Assembly (NCBI GenBank): GCA_016713405.1
Contig: JADJPF010000011.1
Location: 124,001 to 188,000 of the forward strand
Origin: Blastocatellia bacterium
GTDB taxonomy: Bacteria; Acidobacteriota; Blastocatellia; Chloracidobacteriales; JADJPF01
Length of the DNA: 64,000 bases
Direction of reading: 5' to 3'
Shown here: positions 60,944 through 64,000 of the stretch, one piece after another
How positions within the stretch are numbered: position 1 is the first letter of the stretch
How the letters are laid out: each line of letters starts with the position of its first letter
Translations under genes and position numbers: made by a program
Notes under the pieces: model-generated
The model's input: the letters and a program-made list of their open reading frames with translations, nothing else
Told to the model about the DNA's origin: nothing
Databases searched by the model: none

Positions 60944-63136
60944 TTAGTTGGTTGTTTTGTCTTCTAATAAAGACAAGTTAATAGATAAAGCTGTACCAGT
61001 TCGTAAGCTTTCTAAAGCCCGAAAAGTTGTTAAAGTTGTTAAATATAAAGACTTTAACTCAATAGGGGCAGCTACGTTTTTTAACATCCCTACAACAAAG
61101 CTTTCTACTTCACTACGATGACCTTTATCTTGAGCCGAGGAAGAAAATTTACTGGTACTACCATTTTTAGTAAAACTAGCTGTCTTAAAATCATCTAGGA
61201 CGGCTACAGCACCTGCTCCAAACACTTCTAAACGTTCTTTGGGAAAAGACTTATCTCCAATTGCTAAATAATGAACTGTCCCTATTGAGCCATCAGAAAA
61301 AGTAATGTTTATCATTACTGAATCTTGGTCAACTTCCTTGTCTGAAAGGGTTTTTATACATTGAGCAAAAACTTGTGTAGGTTCAGCATCAACAAAAAAC
61401 TGCATTAAATCAATAAAATGACATACTTCCCCAATTATTCTTCCTCCACCTTGTAGCGGGTCTTGAATCCAGCTATCTTTTGGAATAAAACCAGCATTAA
61501 CTCGATAAATCATTGAATAAGGAGAGGTTTTGCGACCAAAAGCTTGTTTTAGCTGTACAGCTAAAGGAGAAAAACGACGATTAAACCCAACAAGAATAGC
61601 TTTTCCTGACTGCTGTTGAATTTTAATAATTTCTTTTAGTTCGCTTTCTGTTAAACAAAGAGGTTTTTCTACAAAAACACTTTTTCCTGCTTTTAATGTG
61701 TTGCAAACTAGTTCGGCGTGTGTTCCATGTCTTGTTGCAATAAAAACACAATCTGTAGAGTCATGATTTATTACTTCTTTTGCATCTGTGCTAGAAAATA
61801 AAAAACGAAATCTTTCAGCAGTATTTTTAGCTGAAACCCCTGTAGAATTGGCAATTCCTGTTAATATAACTCCTTTAGAACTGCGTAAATAAGGAAGCAA
61901 ACTAGCAGTAGCAAAATTACCTGCCCCAATAAAACCAATTCCTATTTCGCTTTTTGTCTTTTGACCAAGTTTAGCCGCATAACGAGTAGGTATTTTACTT
62001 ATAATTTCACTTTTTTCTGGATATTTAAGAAGCACTCCACAACATCGCTCACCGGTTTTTCCTAAAATTAAATCATAAGCATCTGAGGCTTTTTCTACTT
62101 CAAAACGATGTGTAGTAAGTAGATCTAGGTTTATTTTTTTATCTGCAACGAGTCTAAGGAACTCCTCCATGTTGCGTTTTTCTGTCCAACGAACATAGCC
62201 AATAGGATAGTCCTGTCCATATTCTTCATAACTAGGGTCATAACGACCAGGGCCATAAGAACGAGATAAACAAAGCTCTAATTCCTTCATATAGTAATGT
62301 TCTCGTGGGATATCCATTTTAACTGCTCCCACAACAACGACTCTGGCCCGATCACGAGCAATTTCACCTGCAAGCTTTACAGGATCATTACTATTAGTGC
62401 TAGCTGTAAGAATTATGCTGTCAGCACCTCGACCTTGAGTAAAATTTTCTACTATTTTATGTACATCTTCAGAACGGTTAACGGCTTGATGTGCGCCACT
62501 TTTTAAGGCTAATTCTACTGTTGTTTGATCCAAGTCTATTCCTAAAATCCTGCAACCAGCAGCAACTAACATTTGTATAGTCAACTGTCCAATTAGTCCT
62601 AAACCAATTACTACAACATTTTCGCCAAGTTGTACTTTAGCTTGACGAATGCCTTGCATTGCAATTGCACCTAAAGTTGTATAAGCAGCATAATCTAGGG
62701 AAACTCCTGCTGGTAACAATGTGCATAAATTCTCTGGGATAAAATTTATTTCAGCATGAGAAGCATAGCCAGCACCGGCACAGGCTACTTGGTCGCCAAC
62801 ACGAAAACCTGTTACACCTTCGCCGACTTCTATCACGGTTCCAGCCGTGCTATAGCCAAGTGCCTTGACTGTCTCAAGACGGGCCATTACTTTTTCATAA
62901 GTATTTACTAGCCCTTCACGGCGAACGCTATCTAAAACTTGTTTGACTAAATCAGGTCGTTGACGAGCTTTACCAATTAATGAGCTTTGTGCTGTAGCAA
63001 CTGTGGTTCGCTCTGTTCCAGCACTAATTAAAGAATAAGCAGTTCTAACTAACACCCCTCCATGACGTAGCACTGGTGGAGGAAGTTCTTCTACTTTTAA
63101 TTCTCCAGTTTTGAAGTTTTGGACGACTTGTTTCAT
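60944..63136 (-). CDS. Bi-domain oxidoreductase: zinc alcohol dehydrogenase + Gfo/Idh/MocA
   Basis: A 730-residue fusion. The N-terminal half (~1-355) is a medium-chain dehydrogenase (LVRTAYSLISAGTERT, YSTAGTVIEVGEGVTGFRVGDQVACAG, VVIGLGLIGQLTIQML as the first Rossmann loop); the C-terminal half (~385-730) is a Gfo/Idh/MocA sugar oxidoreductase (IGIGFIGAGNFATASLLPYL, VFVEKPLCLTESEL, GGRIIGEVCHFIDLMQ). Such fusions are usually found in exopolysaccharide or nucleotide-sugar clusters. Structural Zn Cys residues are not evident. The M at 63136 matches the usual N terminus (MKQVVQNF); four more codons are open to 63148. Confidence 0.88.
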   Translation of the reverse strand: MKQVVQNFKTGELKVEELPPPVLRHGGVLVRTAYSLISAGTERTTVATAQSSLIGKARQRPDLVKQVLDSVRREGLVNTYEKVMARLETVKALGYSTAGTVIEVGEGVTGFRVGDQVACAGAGYASHAEINFIPENLCTLLPAGVSLDYAAYTTLGAIAMQGIRQAKVQLGENVVVIGLGLIGQLTIQMLVAAGCRILGIDLDQTTVELALKSGAHQAVNRSEDVHKIVENFTQGRGADSIILTASTNSNDPVKLAGEIARDRARVVVVGAVKMDIPREHYYMKELELCLSRSYGPGRYDPSYEEYGQDYPIGYVRWTEKRNMEEFLRLVADKKINLDLLTTHRFEVEKASDAYDLILGKTGERCCGVLLKYPEKSEIISKIPTRYAAKLGQKTKSEIGIGFIGAGNFATASLLPYLRSSKGVILTGIANSTGVSAKNTAERFRFLFSSTDAKEVINHDSTDCVFIATRHGTHAELVCNTLKAGKSVFVEKPLCLTESELKEIIKIQQQSGKAILVGFNRRFSPLAVQLKQAFGRKTSPYSMIYRVNAGFIPKDSWIQDPLQGGGRIIGEVCHFIDLMQFFVDAEPTQVFAQCIKTLSDKEVDQDSVMINITFSDGSIGTVHYLAIGDKSFPKERLEVFGAGAVAVLDDFKTASFTKNGSTSKFSSSAQDKGHRSEVESFVVGMLKNVAAPIELKSLYLTTLTTFRALESLRTGTALSINLSLLEDKTTN

Positions 63137-63235
63137 AAGGTCGAGCATTTTAACATAGACAAAATTAAAAGGGATAGAAAAGCTGGCAGTTTATAGGGGT
63201 TGAAGATTGTTTTAATTATGTTTACCAGAAAATTT

Positions 63236-63265
63236 TTAAGGCTAGCTAAATTTAGCTAGCCTTAA
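63236..63265 (-). terminator. Palindromic terminator between two minus-strand genes
   Basis: TTAAGGCTAGCTAAA (63236-63250) followed by its exact complement (63251-63265). On the minus strand it lies downstream of the CHAP-like gene; A/T-rich flanks on both sides. Confidence 0.65.
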
Positions 63266-63308
63266 ATAACTAGAGTAGCAATCACATTACAATTATTTTA
63301 CTTGTGTG

Positions 63309-63992
63309 TTATTTAGGCCAGCGATAACCTAAAACACTAGATTTAGGATAATAGCTAACCTTAACTTGGTCGCTTTGATTACCACCTAAAACTTTAACCA
63401 TATTTCCTTCTGTGCCTAGGTAAAAACCTACGTGACCTTGACTAGGATTATTACCTCGGCTAAATACTACTACTGCACCTGGTTTTGGTTCAGTAGGCTT
63501 GCCCCAATTAAGGAATGAACGAGCCATAGCACTACCTGTGCCTTTGATGCCTGCTTCTTTGAGTGTCCAATTAACAAAGGAAGCACACCAAGGAACTTCA
63601 TCATCACCAAATTTACCTGTTGTTGAGTGATATTCAATGATTCTTTGATTGTCTCTTGAACCAGCAATTTCTTTTGTTCCAATCTCACCACGAGCAATAT
63701 TTAGCCAGCTAGGAGATCCATCAGTGCTAGCGTTGTCTCTAACACCATCAACACCGCCATTACCCATAACAGGTCTTGAGCCAGTATTTACCGCAGGTTG
63801 AGACATTGCTGCTCGACTTTGTGGGCCAAAAACACCGTCTGATGTAATACCTCGGCTTTGTTGGAAGGATTTAACGGCGGATTCTGTACGAGAACCAAAA
63901 ACACCATCTGCCGGGCCAGGATTAAAACCTAATTGTTTTAATTGTTGCTGCATTTCTGCTACAGCGGGCCCGCGACTACCTTCGCGCAGCAT
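63309..63992 (-). CDS. Peptidoglycan-binding CHAP/NlpC-like protein (probably continues past window edge)
   Basis: A 227-residue cell-wall protein as seen. N-terminal peptidoglycan-binding domain (~3-65: SRGPAVAEMQQQLKQLGFNPG, GVFGSRTESAVKSFQQSRG), a short Ser/Gly linker, and a TIGR02594/CHAP-like amidase domain (~90-225) with the catalytic Cys in VPWCASFVNWTL and His in QGHVGFYLG. It probably hydrolyses peptidoglycan cross-bridges or stem peptides. No signal peptide is visible, and the frame is open past the ATG at 63992 to the window edge, so more N-terminal sequence is likely. A terminator lies between its stop and the oxidoreductase gene. Confidence 0.85.
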   Translation of the reverse strand: MLREGSRGPAVAEMQQQLKQLGFNPGPADGVFGSRTESAVKSFQQSRGITSDGVFGPQSRAAMSQPAVNTGSRPVMGNGGVDGVRDNASTDGSPSWLNIARGEIGTKEIAGSRDNQRIIEYHSTTGKFGDDEVPWCASFVNWTLKEAGIKGTGSAMARSFLNWGKPTEPKPGAVVVFSRGNNPSQGHVGFYLGTEGNMVKVLGGNQSDQVKVSYYPKSSVLGYRWPK

Positions 63993-64000
63993 TCCACCGC

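Noticed and set aside
1..64000. tRNA or rRNA genes
   Set aside because: No cloverleaf T-loop motif with matching acceptor ends and no rRNA-like stretch was found by eye.

Overview
The window is AT-rich (roughly one third G+C by eye) and bacterial. I would place it provisionally in the Acidobacteriota, perhaps a low-GC Blastocatellia-like lineage. This is an inference from an Oar/carboxypeptidase-regulatory-type TonB-dependent receptor, many Ser/Thr kinases and FHA proteins with N-terminal zinc ribbons, bi-domain ADH/Gfo-Idh oxidoreductase, and phosphodiesterases ending in a 'LxxLGY' tail. No rRNA, tRNA, CRISPR array, intact transposase or phage gene was seen.

Layout. 0-9.7 kb: the 3' end of an amidohydrolase, a frameshifted outer-membrane receptor, and a tryptophan-catabolic group (kynureninase, a membrane sensor histidine kinase, tryptophan 2,3-dioxygenase), then a radical SAM enzyme. 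10-15 kb: an accessory stretch with a degenerate DNA-methylase-like protein, AT-rich repeats, and a four-gene operon of Roadblock/LC7 protein, orphan ABC ATPase, dual-specificity phosphatase and an unknown helical protein. 15-25 kb: ROK glucokinase, alpha/beta hydrolase, fumarase, small lipoprotein and membrane proteins, an S8 protease with two N-terminal P domains, a 3D-domain cell-wall protein, an SRPBCC protein and a Ser/Thr kinase. 25-32 kb: a second kinase with a duplicated C-terminal domain, a class I amidotransferase, an aminotransferase, coaD and a broken endonuclease/phosphatase-family gene. 32-37.5 kb: APS kinase followed by three alkaline-phosphatase-superfamily enzymes. 37.5-45 kb: retropepsin-like protein, DUF5678-like protein, YwbE, zinc-ribbon membrane proteins, TPR proteins and an M50 protease-TPR fusion. 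45-49 kb: nrdB and nrdA, with a tandem NrdR-box pair upstream. 49-58 kb: a compact minus-strand phospho-signalling island (LuxR HTH, FHA-GAF-SpoIIE phosphatase, TPR, RDD, kinase-FHA, FHA, pseudokinase-PP2C). 58-64 kb: an inactive-looking M3-type peptidase, a cysteine-desulfurase-like enzyme, a bi-domain oxidoreductase and a peptidoglycan-binding CHAP-like protein.

Two themes run through the window. The first is signalling by phosphorylation on Ser/Thr/Tyr with several probable pseudoenzymes (methylase, peptidase, kinase). The second is damage: at least five genes are interrupted by one-base indels, mostly in homopolymers, and three by single in-frame TGA codons, including the essential nrdA. 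This looks more like residual consensus error than real decay, and it means that gene boundaries at those loci should be read as whole loci. Three copies of a 200-280 bp composite palindromic repeat with terminal inverted repeats and two ~90-100 bp elements sharing another terminal repeat lie in the intergenic regions.
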